Assembly (NCBI RefSeq): GCF_025938155.1
Contig: NZ_JAPCZG010000011.1
Coordinates: 1-64,000 of the forward strand
Source of the DNA: Novosphingobium sp. KCTC 2891
GTDB lineage: Bacteria; Pseudomonadota; Alphaproteobacteria; Sphingomonadales; Sphingomonadaceae
Direction of reading: 5' to 3'
DNA length: 64,000 nt
Made by a program: the position numbers and the translations under genes. The notes below the pieces were generated by a model. It was not told the origin of the DNA. It saw nothing but the letters and a program-made list of their open reading frames with translations, and did not search any database. Each line of letters opens with the position of its first letter. Within the stretch, counting starts at the first letter, position 1. Below are positions 1 through 7,682 of the stretch, in pieces.

Positions 1-282
1 TTGTCTCCCGTCCGATGCTGGGCCCGGTCACCATCGTGGGCCCGTATTTCATCCTACCGGGGGGCAACCACCTGACCAGCGCGTCCTGATCGCGTGGAAG
101 CGCACCCCGCGATTACCCCATGTGTTTAACCCTGTTGGTCAGCGCCCCGGTCGCCCCAAACACGGGTGTTGCCTGCCCGGCCGATGCGAAGGCTTCGCGC
201 CCCTGCCAGCAGGCCGCAAGGCCGTTACAGGCGGGGGCAAGAAGCGAGCGAGCCGGGCCATTATTTCGTGCGTCCCGATCGA
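1..282. other. Left-edge non-coding stretch
   Basis: I see no convincing gene here. Short open frames on both strands are Arg/Pro/Ala-rich and lack family signatures. The stretch lies beyond the terminator of the DUF2493 gene and may be intergenic or the end of something outside the window. Confidence 0.4.
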
Positions 283-283
283 C

Positions 284-324
284 AAAAAAGAAGGGCATCC
301 GGCGGTGAGACCGGACACCCTTCT
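284..324 (-). terminator. Rho-independent terminator of the DUF2493 gene
   Basis: Read on the minus strand, AGAAGGG (324-318) pairs with CCCTTCT (295-289), and an inner CCGG/CCGG step (314-311 with 302-299) continues the stem. The stem is followed at once by a run of six T. It begins 27 nt past the stop codon of the DUF2493 gene, which fits an intrinsic terminator for that transcript. Confidence 0.8.
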
Positions 325-351
325 GGTTGATTGGGAAGGTGGCGCCCCCGC

Positions 352-1395
352 TCAGAACGGCGGGAGATCGTCGCCATTGGCAACCCGCTTCATCGCTGGG
401 CGTTCAGCCTGCGCCGGGTCCTTGGCGCGCTGCGCTGGAGGCTCGTGCTGGGCCGATGCGTCGCGCACGATATGCAGGGGGATGCGGGCCTCACGCAGCC
501 GGTCGGCAAGGTTCGCCTGAATGCCGCCGCCGCTACACACCACCGCCTCGACCGGCTTGAAGGCCAGCATGCGCGCATTGCGCTGATAGGGCGCCGAAGG
601 TCCCCGCGAGGTATCGGGCTTGCACAGGATCACCGGCACATTGTGGCGCGATGCCCAGGCGGCTGCGATCACGTCCGCGCCCTTGTTCTGGGCGGTGGTT
701 GCCAGCGCCATCGACGGCACCCGTGCGTGGATCGCATCGAGGTAGTCTTCAACGAGGGCAATGTCGGTGAACTGCTGCCCGCCCGAGAACACCACGACTG
801 GTCCTGAGGGGGCGAACTGCTCGCGCCGCTGTGCCTTCTGCGCCGCGAGATAGTCGCGCGCCTCGATCATCGAGGCGTTGGTCTTGGACGAGACCCGCGA
901 GCCGCGCACCGGCGAGAAGGGCCGGCCGGTCTCGACGAGGTAGATGCGGGCGGCATGGTCGCGCATGCATTCCATCGCGTCGCGGCATTCGGCGAGGCTG
1001 CGGGCCTGCATGGTCAGGTCTTCAAGGTCGGTCGCATAGACCTCGCTTGGATCGTATTCGCGCAGCTTCTCCTGCAGCCGGTTGGCCATCGCATCCTCGC
1101 GGTCATCGAGGCGTTTGGCGACGACGTGGAAGCTGTTGGCGATCCCCCAGGCGACCTCGCTGGCGAAATCCTCCATCCGGGTGTCGCGGAACAGGTCGAA
1201 GACCGTTGCCAGCATCATCTCGATGGCTGATTGCGCGGTCTCGGGATCGGGCATTTCGCTGCTGCTCGGTTCGTGCTCGATCGAGAGCTTGGCAAACTCG
1301 GTCTGCTCCATGAATGCCCGGGCGTAGTCGGGTGTGGCGATTTCACGCGCATAGTGTTCGGCAAGGTCGGCGAAGTTCGAGAAACGGTCCGTCAT
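352..1395 (-). CDS. DUF2493 (SLOG/YspA-like) nucleotide-binding protein
   Basis: This 347-residue protein has a C-terminal Rossmann-like SLOG domain of the DUF2493 type. Visible signatures are VVFSGGQQFTD near residues 200-210, QNKGADVIAAAW near 236 and QRNARML near 271, where a sugar-nucleotide or NAD-derived ligand is expected to bind. The N-terminal 150 residues are mostly helical, with no family I can name. The start is the ATG at 1395 because GGAGG lies 5 nt upstream; the frame could extend 17 codons further but without a ribosome site. Such genes are common on alphaproteobacterial plasmids and conjugative islands. SLOG proteins are proposed ligand sensors or nucleotide-processing enzymes in conflict systems; the role here is unknown. 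A terminator follows, so it appears to be monocistronic. Confidence 0.75.
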   Translation of the reverse strand: MTDRFSNFADLAEHYAREIATPDYARAFMEQTEFAKLSIEHEPSSSEMPDPETAQSAIEMMLATVFDLFRDTRMEDFASEVAWGIANSFHVVAKRLDDREDAMANRLQEKLREYDPSEVYATDLEDLTMQARSLAECRDAMECMRDHAARIYLVETGRPFSPVRGSRVSSKTNASMIEARDYLAAQKAQRREQFAPSGPVVVFSGGQQFTDIALVEDYLDAIHARVPSMALATTAQNKGADVIAAAWASRHNVPVILCKPDTSRGPSAPYQRNARMLAFKPVEAVVCSGGGIQANLADRLREARIPLHIVRDASAQHEPPAQRAKDPAQAERPAMKRVANGDDLPPF

Positions 1396-2378
1396 GATAA
1401 CCTCCAAAAGGAATTTTCTCTCATCACACTGATGAAAGATGCCCATCGGAGGGACGCCGGAGTCAGGCAGTCAGGGACGGCGGCGCGAACGCGCTGCCGC
1501 CGCGAACAGCGGGCGCGGGGGGAGCCGATTTTTGCTCGCAAGGCGGTTAGCCGCCGCAGGCCAAAATCGGGGGGCACCCGCGATCCTTGACGGCCGCCAA
1601 TCTCCCAGGCGTCATGCTATGGCGATGCTGATTTCGCTCAGCCACCGAGATGAGAGAGAGATTACGGTTTTGCCCCCGCACCCCTCTGGGCGTTCGGGGT
1701 TAACCGCAAAACGCCACTCCTCTACGCCCCGCCTGACCATCCTGAACGAGGACGGTCATGGGCGCGCGGCGGGGCGCTCTGGCTGCGCCAATTCTGGCGC
1801 GGCCCAACACAAAGCGGACCCCTTGCCGGAGACAGTCAGTCGGCCCGTGGCCCGGTGCATCGCACGGGCGCGGGGCGGCGACGAAGGCGGAGTGCAAGAG
1901 TGCCGGCGGCCCAACGCGAGGAACTTCGCACCCGCAGGAGCGCAGCCCGCAAGGGCGCGCGGGACCGAGTGCGGCAATCTTGACGGGGCCGCTCATTCGT
2001 TAGCGCGCTGGGGGAAGGGGAATTGCTTTGAGGATAAGATGCACAGGCTCGCCAAATCTGTTTGGAATGTTAGGATACGAGGCATGTCCAAGGCGAGCCT
2101 TGCCCCCCATGATGAACTGGCCCGGCGAAACCGGGACAGGCAGCGCCTTCGTGCAATCTTGCGGGAAGGGGCACAATCTGCGCCGGGATGTCCTGCTGAT
2201 CAGCGATATTTCGCGGCGCTCCGTGCGCGGGTGGCGCAGTGTGCAGATGGGCCATATCCCGGGGCCAGTGCGTAATTCGCGAAAATTCGCTCATATTGCG
2301 TCTTAAGTATCATTTTGTCGCATAAAGCGCTTCTTAAATCTCGAATCTTCAGGTATGAGGCTCCGCAAGGAGCAAACA
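1396..2378. other. 1-kb gene-free region with nested inverted repeats
   Basis: No credible gene. The open frames across it are low-complexity Arg/Ala/Gly products. It carries several dyads: a 7-bp CGGCGGC/GCCGCCG pair at 1478-1502 and a nested structure at 1525-1570 (separate entry). A weaker GGTTTTGC/GCAAAACG pair lies around 1667-1712. It ends in the AT-richer leader of the fic gene (about 2280-2378). The structure suggests a regulatory, replication or transfer site, but I recognise no known origin or oriT. Confidence 0.4.
1525..1570. repeat. Nested inverted repeat
   Basis: The outer arms CCGATTTT (1525-1532) and AAAATCGG (1563-1570) are perfect complements. Inside them GGCGG (1542-1546) and CCGCC (1551-1555) form a hairpin with a TTAG loop. 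No gene ends here, so a simple terminator role is not obvious. Confidence 0.6.
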
Positions 2379-3866
2379 ATGTCCAGAAATTCGCTCGCGG
2401 CGCTCCCTGAAGTTTTCGTTTCGGACGCAGCGATCTCCAAAGCTGTCTATCAGGCGGTGGAGCGCGGGGAATTGCGCAAACTTGGCTCGCGCCTCTACAC
2501 TCGCAATCTCGGCGAGGAACCTGAACGACTGGTGCGGCGCAACTGGTACAACCTCGTCGCCGCATATTATCCTGATGCGATCATTGCCGATCGCACAGCG
2601 CTGGAAGGAAAGCCGGCCGAGGATGGTTCGGTATTCCTGATCTCGTCGAAGCGACGCGAAACCGAGTTGCCAGGCCTTGTCTTGCGACCGAGGTCGGGCC
2701 CTGCAGCTCTCGACAGTGATCGCCCGTTCAGTGGGGTCCGGCTAGCTTCGACGGCCAGGGCCTATCTCGAAAACATGCGGCCGACGCGCGGGCGCGGTGG
2801 CCGGATATCGAGAACTGTATCCCGCGCCGAACTGGAAGAGCGGCTCGACCGGATGCTGCGCAGCCAGGGTGAGGGGGCCATCAATCGGCTGCGTGACGAT
2901 GCGCGGGCGCTTGCATCGGCACTCGACTACGAGGCCGAGGCCGCCGAGCTCGACGGCCTGATCGGCTCGCTACTCGGGACTCGCGAAGCGGTGATGCAGA
3001 GCGAAATCGGCAAGGCTCGTCTGGCGGGGCATCCGTTCGACCCGGCGCGCGTCGAAATGTTCGAAGAGCTGTTCTCGGCATTGCGCGAGACCGTACCGGA
3101 GCGCCGGCCCGTACCCGCGCGTAGCGCAGAGGCGACCTCGACCCTGGCGTTTTACGAAGCCTATTTTTCGAACTTCATCGAGGGCACCGAGTTCAGCGTC
3201 GAAGAAGCCGCCGATATTGTCTTCGAGGGTGTCATACCGACCGAACGGCCCGCGGACGCGCATGACGTACTTGGCACCTTCCGAGTGGTTTCGGACCTGG
3301 TCCGCATGAAGGTTCTGCCAAGCGATTATGCGTCCTTGCGCGAATTGCTCATGGACCGACATGCCGCCGTTATGGAAGCGCGCCCTGACAAGCTGCCGGG
3401 AGCCTTCAAGCAACGCGGCAATCAAGCGGGCGCGACAGTGTTCGTCGCGCCCGATCTGGTCGAAGGTACGCTCGATCGAGGCTTCGGCTTCTTGCAGGCC
3501 CTAGGCGAACCCTTCCAACGGGCCATTTTCATGATGACGCTGGTCAGCGAAGTTCATCCCTTCGCTGACGGCAATGGCCGGATCGCGCGGATCATGATGA
3601 ACGCCGAGCTGCTGGCGCATGGCGAAGAGCGCATCATCATCCCGACGGCCTATCGCACCGACTACCTGAGCGCCCTCAAGGCATTCTCGCACAATCGCCA
3701 GACAGCGCCGCTGATCCGCATGCTCGATGTCGCGCAAGCATTCACGCACGCCGTTGACTGGAGCACCCTGGAATCGGCGCGGGCCATGCTGATGGCCAGC
3801 AACGCCTTCGATCAGGGTGAGGACGCAAAGCTTCGGCCCGTAGCCATCGGACTTGGCCGCACATGA
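2379..3866 (+). CDS. Fic-domain protein with N-terminal AbiEi-like winged helix
   Basis: A 495-residue Fic enzyme, expected to transfer AMP or another nucleotide-derived group to target proteins. The canonical core HPFADGNGR lies at residues 393-401, with the catalytic His and the phosphate-binding loop intact. A class II-type inhibitory motif [S/T]xxxE[G/N] is present as SNFIEG at residues 264-269, about 130 residues before the core, so the enzyme is probably autoinhibited. The N-terminal 100 residues (ISKAVYQAVERGELRKLG and following) resemble the winged-helix part of AbiEi-type antitoxins, suggesting DNA binding or a fused regulatory module. The ATG at 2379 is chosen for its AAGGA site 7 nt upstream; an ATG at 2355 lacks one. 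The small gene at 3886 follows after 19 nt and is probably co-transcribed. Confidence 0.88.
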   Translation: MSRNSLAALPEVFVSDAAISKAVYQAVERGELRKLGSRLYTRNLGEEPERLVRRNWYNLVAAYYPDAIIADRTALEGKPAEDGSVFLISSKRRETELPGLVLRPRSGPAALDSDRPFSGVRLASTARAYLENMRPTRGRGGRISRTVSRAELEERLDRMLRSQGEGAINRLRDDARALASALDYEAEAAELDGLIGSLLGTREAVMQSEIGKARLAGHPFDPARVEMFEELFSALRETVPERRPVPARSAEATSTLAFYEAYFSNFIEGTEFSVEEAADIVFEGVIPTERPADAHDVLGTFRVVSDLVRMKVLPSDYASLRELLMDRHAAVMEARPDKLPGAFKQRGNQAGATVFVAPDLVEGTLDRGFGFLQALGEPFQRAIFMMTLVSEVHPFADGNGRIARIMMNAELLAHGEERIIIPTAYRTDYLSALKAFSHNRQTAPLIRMLDVAQAFTHAVDWSTLESARAMLMASNAFDQGEDAKLRPVAIGLGRT

Positions 3867-3885
3867 TCAGGCAGGAAGGTTGAAC

Positions 3886-4161
3886 ATGGAATTCGACGAC
3901 CAGATGCGGCGCTTCTTTGGGACCGATGATCTCGGAGCGGTTTCACCCGCAGCAATGGCCAGCGGCGTCGAACGGATGCAGGTCGAGTTCGGGCTCGAGC
4001 CCGACAAGGGCCGCAGATTCGCGATGTGGTCCCTGCTCTACATGCTGGGCTCGGCACCCGACCTCGATGTTGCCTTCAAGGACGATCGCGACCGCGATGC
4101 GGCACGCACGTTCATGGACCTGCTGGACCAGGCGAATGAGGACGCAAGCGGACCGCGCTAA
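3886..4161 (+). CDS. Hypothetical 91-aa protein downstream of fic
   Basis: A small acidic, probably all-helical protein (91 residues) with no motif I recognise. The start is the ATG at 3886 preceded by GGAAGG; an upstream extension overlaps the fic end without a better site. It lies 19 nt after fic on the same strand, so it could act with Fic as a partner or regulator. That is inference from position only. It faces the minus-strand TPR gene tail to tail. Confidence 0.5.
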   Translation: MEFDDQMRRFFGTDDLGAVSPAAMASGVERMQVEFGLEPDKGRRFAMWSLLYMLGSAPDLDVAFKDDRDRDAARTFMDLLDQANEDASGPR

Positions 4162-4173
4162 GGCGCTAACCGT

Positions 4174-5046
4174 TCAATGGAGCGTTTCGCCATCGCGATT
4201 GCGGACGGGTTCCCTGTCCGTGCAGTGAGCAAGCCACTCTATGGCACCATGGGTGCAGAACCAGTCGATCCCGAGTTCCTGAGCATACCATGCAGCTTCG
4301 CTCTCGCGGCCGGGCGAATAGGTGCCGGATCCCTCGTGCCAAAGCCCTGAGTTGGCGAGATAGTGCGGGATGTGGCGATTGGCGAGGTAGGCCTTCGCCG
4401 CCATGTCGCGCGTGTGCTCGCAGTCGCCTTGCATCCGGTAGGCAAGCAGCACGCGGGTGAATTCCATGAAGGCCGAGATTTCATCACGGTGCTTGTCGAG
4501 CAAGTCTTCCGCTGCCTGATAGGCATCCGACCGGATTAGCCATATCAGAAGGACGTAGCGCAGACCTTGATTGTCGTTCGGATTTAGGTCGAGCATCTCG
4601 TGCAAGTGGGCGATTGCGGCGATCCGCTCACCCTTGTCACAAGAATACCAGAGATCCTGAGCCAGCGCGAAACGCGCGCGCATATAAGGGCGGGTATCGA
4701 GAACCAGCCAGAAATCGCCCTTGACCTCGGCAAATCGTCGTTCGCCGACCGCGAGTTCACCGGCGCAAACCGCACGCAAAAGATATTCGCGGCGCTGCGA
4801 GTCCGAGAGATTGCGAAGCTCGGAGAGTTGCAGCCAGGCATCAGCACAAAGCGGCGACCGGGCGAGGGCCTTGCGGGCCAGCAAATTGCGACGCGTCCGG
4901 TCAGGCTCGTCCCAAGCGTCATAGGCAAACTGCTGCGCTTCGTTGATATCGTCGGAACTGCCGCCGCCGCCGCTGCTGGAAAGCTTGCGCAGTCCATCGC
5001 AATCCGGGAAGCGCTCGAGGTCGGAGCCGGATTGCTTGGACGTCAT
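4174..5046 (-). CDS. ST7-like tetratricopeptide protein linked to vapBC
   Basis: A 290-residue protein with helical-repeat character. The centre (LNPNDNQGLRYVLL, near residue 155) and the C-terminal part (YSPGRESEAAWYA, near 242) match a bacterial TPR-like family related to ST7 proteins. The N-terminus has a Ser/Gly-rich linker. There is no signal peptide or membrane segment, so it should be cytosolic and may mediate protein contacts. It starts 15 nt after the vapC stop on the same strand with GGAAGG 8 nt before its ATG, which makes it the likely third gene of the vapBC transcript. No enzymatic residues are visible; the function is unknown. Confidence 0.65.
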   Translation of the reverse strand: MTSKQSGSDLERFPDCDGLRKLSSSGGGGSSDDINEAQQFAYDAWDEPDRTRRNLLARKALARSPLCADAWLQLSELRNLSDSQRREYLLRAVCAGELAVGERRFAEVKGDFWLVLDTRPYMRARFALAQDLWYSCDKGERIAAIAHLHEMLDLNPNDNQGLRYVLLIWLIRSDAYQAAEDLLDKHRDEISAFMEFTRVLLAYRMQGDCEHTRDMAAKAYLANRHIPHYLANSGLWHEGSGTYSPGRESEAAWYAQELGIDWFCTHGAIEWLAHCTDREPVRNRDGETLH

Positions 5047-5061
5047 CTCAATTGCCTTCCC

Positions 5062-5451
5062 TCAGCGAATGACTGCGACGCTAACCCCGGCGGCGGCGGC
5101 AACGGTCCGCCACTGCTTGTCCGCAGTCAGGGCTGGGAGGCCATCGCGGCGGGCCAGTGCAAGGCAGAACCGGTCGCCGAGCGACAGGCCGGCTTCGGCC
5201 GTCGCGGCGCGCAAGCGTCCGGCGATCGTGGCAAGGCCGTGGTCCGCATCGACGATGGCCATCGGCAAGGGTTTCAGCATCGCATCGACTTCGCCCGCTG
5301 GCATGCCGGCGTGAATGAAGTGGCTGACGACTTCGGCAAAGTTGACGCTGGACATGCGAGCATCCGCGATGGCGTCGGCAACCTTGTCGGCTCCGGGCTC
5401 GTCCCGGAGCAAGGCAAGGAGCGCTGAGGCATCGAGCACCACTTCGCTCAT
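5062..5451 (-). CDS. vapC: VapC-type PIN-domain ribonuclease toxin
   Basis: A 129-residue PIN-domain protein of typical VapC length. The acidic metal site can be read along the chain: D7 in VVLDASALL, the Glu of SVNFAEVVS, the Asp of SLGDRFCLA and the Asp of LTADKQW. VapC toxins cleave tRNA or rRNA and are held inactive by VapB. Its start overlaps the stop of the AbrB-like gene by 4 nt (ATGA), so the pair is translationally coupled in the usual antitoxin-first order. Confidence 0.88.
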   Translation of the reverse strand: MSEVVLDASALLALLRDEPGADKVADAIADARMSSVNFAEVVSHFIHAGMPAGEVDAMLKPLPMAIVDADHGLATIAGRLRAATAEAGLSLGDRFCLALARRDGLPALTADKQWRTVAAAAGVSVAVIR

Positions 5452-5693
5452 TCGCCGGATTCCTCACGGCGGCGGGCAAGGAAGGCATCGACCGAGGCCT
5501 CGGACTTGCCGCCCGTGTACTTTTTCGCGAGCGCCTGCGCGTGAGCGATGGACTGCGCGACCGTTCGCAAGATGACGCCGTCCTCGGTTTCCTCGACCAG
5601 CAAGGCGCCGCCACCAGCGAGGCCGAGCCGCTTGCGGATATCGGCAGGCAGGCTCATCCGGCCGTTTGGCGTGATCGTCACTTGAACCGTCAT
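5448..5693 (-). CDS. vapB: AbrB/MazE-fold antitoxin (VapB)
   Basis: An 81-residue protein with an N-terminal swapped-hairpin AbrB domain (VTITPNGRMSLPADIRKRLG), which binds operator DNA, and a C-terminal tail that should thread into VapC. The ATG at 5693 is chosen because GGAG lies 7 nt upstream; a longer frame to 5735 lacks a site. It neutralises the toxin encoded by the overlapping downstream gene and probably autorepresses the operon. Inverted TGCCATAA repeats lie upstream. Confidence 0.85.
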   Translation of the reverse strand: MTVQVTITPNGRMSLPADIRKRLGLAGGGALLVEETEDGVILRTVAQSIAHAQALAKKYTGGKSEASVDAFLARRREESGE

Positions 5694-5759
5694 GGCAGTG
5701 CTCCAGGTCGCTTGGCATGCCCCTACACGAGGCAATGTTCGGACATGAATTGCATCTTA

Positions 5760-5802
5760 TGCCATAAAACAGAAAACGTGTCACATGCACCGCATTATGG
5801 CA
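5760..5802. repeat. Inverted TGCCATAA repeat upstream of vapBC
   Basis: TGCCATAA at 5760-5767 and TTATGGCA at 5795-5802 form 8-bp inverted arms 27 nt apart, in the AT-rich space upstream of vapB. The left arm is itself part of a short dyad (TTATG-C-CATAA). This is the expected place for a VapB/VapBC operator; binding is not shown. Confidence 0.5.
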
Positions 5803-5904
5803 CGATCGTCCGGATTGATAATATTTCTTATGTTAAATGCAGCTCCGCCAAGACCCATGTTGCGCGCCTCCGCTCGGACGGAAAACCGGCGCGTTAGCCG
5901 ACGG

Positions 5905-6447
5905 TTATGATGGTTCTCGCCGGGAAGACTGATCACGCGGCAGTCGGAGTTCGTCGTCGATGACCTCGAGCCGGTGCGGCGGATTGCGGCTCCACGACCA
6001 CAGTATGAGATTGCGGTCGTCGGACGTGGCGCGCGACGCGAAGCTCGGCACGATCACGCCGGCACAGCCTCCGGCAATCAGCCAGTCGGCAAGTTCCCAG
6101 GTAGGCACCGGCTGGCGGTCTCCGGCAAGCCGCTCCCACGCACAGCCAAGCTGCGCCAGCGTCACCCGCGCTGCTTCGCGCACACCGGGATCGGTCAGGT
6201 CGAGGATGTCGGCCAGTTCCGCTCGGTAGCTGCAGATGGTGAGCGGCTGCGCCTTGAAGGCAAAGCCCTGCTGCGCCTCGAGCCAGGCCGTTTCGAGGCT
6301 CAGTGCGGCATAGAAGCAGGCCGTGCCGATGCGGTTAAAGCGCCCGCCATGCAGCTTCGCACCTTCACCGGATTCCGGATCGAACGCCCAGGCCGGATGA
6401 TGCGCGCGGTAGACGAGTCCGTCGAACCGGCTGAAGGACAACGTCAT
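5905..6447 (-). CDS. RES-domain toxin
   Basis: A 180-residue RES protein. The family-defining Arg, Glu and Ser are visible: Arg in LVYRAHHP with the second conserved Arg in GGRFNRIG, Glu in ALSLETAW, and Ser in IVPSFAS. RES toxins such as MbcT and ParT act on NAD+ or ADP-ribosylate targets, fed by a fold related to ADP-ribosyltransferases. The gene starts 18 nt after the stop of its cognate Xre/MbcA-like antitoxin, the standard arrangement. The length matches the family, so it is probably active. Confidence 0.88.
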   Translation of the reverse strand: MTLSFSRFDGLVYRAHHPAWAFDPESGEGAKLHGGRFNRIGTACFYAALSLETAWLEAQQGFAFKAQPLTICSYRAELADILDLTDPGVREAARVTLAQLGCAWERLAGDRQPVPTWELADWLIAGGCAGVIVPSFASRATSDDRNLILWSWSRNPPHRLEVIDDELRLPRDQSSRREPS

Positions 6448-6465
6448 CTTGAGGGTGCCTGGCGA

Positions 6466-6837
6466 TCAGGCAAACCCACCAGCGGCGATCCGGCCAAGAT
6501 AGGCGCGCACCTTCTCGCCGAGGCCCTGGCGGACAAGTTCTTCGGCCGTGGCATCGCCGAACGAAGGCAGCGGCTGCGAGCGATACCAGGCATAGGCGGC
6601 CAGTTCGCTGCCTGCCCAAGGGATGACACGGTTGATGATCTCGCTCACCTCGCGCAGCCGTGCCTGGGTGACCACGCTCTGGCTGCGGGCAGCCTTGGAG
6701 ACAGCATCGCGGGACAATCCGGCCGCGAGCGCCAGCTCAGACTTGGTGATATGCAAGGCGGCCGACAGCCGGTCGGGCGATACGCCCTTCTCGCCGGTGA
6801 CTTCGCTCAAGAATGCCGCGCTTGCCATTTGCCTCAC
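6466..6837 (-). CDS. Xre/MbcA/ParS-type antitoxin
   Basis: A 123-residue antitoxin. An N-terminal helix-turn-helix (ITKSELALAAGLSRDAVSKA) is followed by the conserved toxin-binding C-terminal domain (YAWYRSQPLPSFGDATAEEL). It should neutralise the RES toxin encoded 18 nt downstream and autoregulate the pair. I take the GTG at 6837 as start because AAGG lies 7 nt upstream; the ATG at 6828 is possible but its GAGG is only 3 nt away. A promoter-like TTGACA lies just upstream. Confidence 0.82.
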   Translation of the reverse strand: MRQMASAAFLSEVTGEKGVSPDRLSAALHITKSELALAAGLSRDAVSKAARSQSVVTQARLREVSEIINRVIPWAGSELAAYAWYRSQPLPSFGDATAEELVRQGLGEKVRAYLGRIAAGGFA

Positions 6838-6858
6838 CAAATGCCCTTAATTTTGGTC

Positions 6859-6889
6859 ATAATGTGTGGCGCAGGCAGGGACTTGTCAA
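6859..6889 (-). promoter_or_regulatory. Putative sigma-70-type promoter of the xre-res operon
   Basis: On the minus strand, TTGACA (6889-6884) is followed after 19 nt by CATTAT (6864-6859), about 20 nt ahead of the antitoxin start. The -35 hexamer is perfect but the spacer is longer than ideal. Confidence 0.5.
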
Positions 6890-6998
6890 GGTGAAGGCGT
6901 TACGATGGCACGTTGCAGCGAAGCAGCAGTGCCCAGGATGACCGGAGCATGACGCCTCGGCGATGCGTGCCGCTAGGCAAGGCAAGCCCCTGCAGCAC

Positions 6999-7610
6999 TC
7001 AACCTTGCGGTTCAGCGCCAGCAACCAATGCATCCGCCTGCGGCACATCGACCGCGTCAAATGCCACCTTGAGCTTCTTGCGCGGCGCCTTCCGCTTGAC
7101 CGCCGCCTCGTCTGCGGGCGCCCCGCTTGCAGCCTTGCGCTTAACGGGGGCCTTTCTGGCCGGCGCAAGCTTCGAACGTGCGTCCTGGACCGGTTCGGCC
7201 ACCTGTGCCGGTGCGCCCAACGGCTTGCGGCCCAGTCCAATACTCAGCGCCAGTTCTTTGCGCCGCGCGGCGTAGTCGGGCGCAACCATCGGGTAGCTCG
7301 CAGGCAGGCTCCAGCGCACCCGATACTCGGCCGGCGTCAGCCCATGGTCGCTGCCAAGATGGCGCTTGAGCAGCTTGAGCTTTGCGCCGCATTCGAGGCA
7401 GGCGATCGCATCCGGCTTGACCGAGGCGCGTACCGACACAGCCGGCTTGCGCTCTTCGTCCACGATCTCTGTCGCTTGGCCGAGGCGGGCGAGCGAGGCA
7501 TGGACGGCGATGATCAACCCCGGCAGGTCATGTGCCGAAACCGCATTGTTGCTGACGTGCGCGGTGACAATGTCGGCGACGTGATCGAGCAGCGTTTGGG
7601 TTTCAGCCAA
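6999..7610 (-). CDS. MucR/Ros family zinc-finger regulator
   Basis: A 203-residue MucR/Ros regulator. The N-terminal half holds the conserved helical region and the prokaryotic Cys2His2 finger CLECGAKLKLLKRHLGSDH (about residues 74-92), followed by GLTPAEYRVRW. These proteins bind AT-rich DNA, often as H-NS-like silencers or plasmid gene repressors. Unlike most chromosomal MucR proteins (about 140-150 residues) it carries a 60-residue Lys/Ala/Pro-rich basic tail (about 135-190), which probably adds unspecific DNA binding. It lies between the Xre-RES pair and the winged-helix-like gene on the same strand. It is a plausible regulator of the neighbouring transfer genes; this is inferred. Confidence 0.85.
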   Translation of the reverse strand: MAETQTLLDHVADIVTAHVSNNAVSAHDLPGLIIAVHASLARLGQATEIVDEERKPAVSVRASVKPDAIACLECGAKLKLLKRHLGSDHGLTPAEYRVRWSLPASYPMVAPDYAARRKELALSIGLGRKPLGAPAQVAEPVQDARSKLAPARKAPVKRKAASGAPADEAAVKRKAPRKKLKVAFDAVDVPQADALVAGAEPQG

Positions 7611-7682
7611 GGGAGATCCTTTCCAGGGAAGCGCGTAATGTTATCTAGGCGATAAGTATCTCTGGCACCATATCGACCGCGC

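Noticed and set aside
1439-2275. Plus-strand open frame of 278 codons upstream of fic
   Set aside because: Low-complexity composition, no ribosome site, spans strong inverted repeats, no family resemblance.
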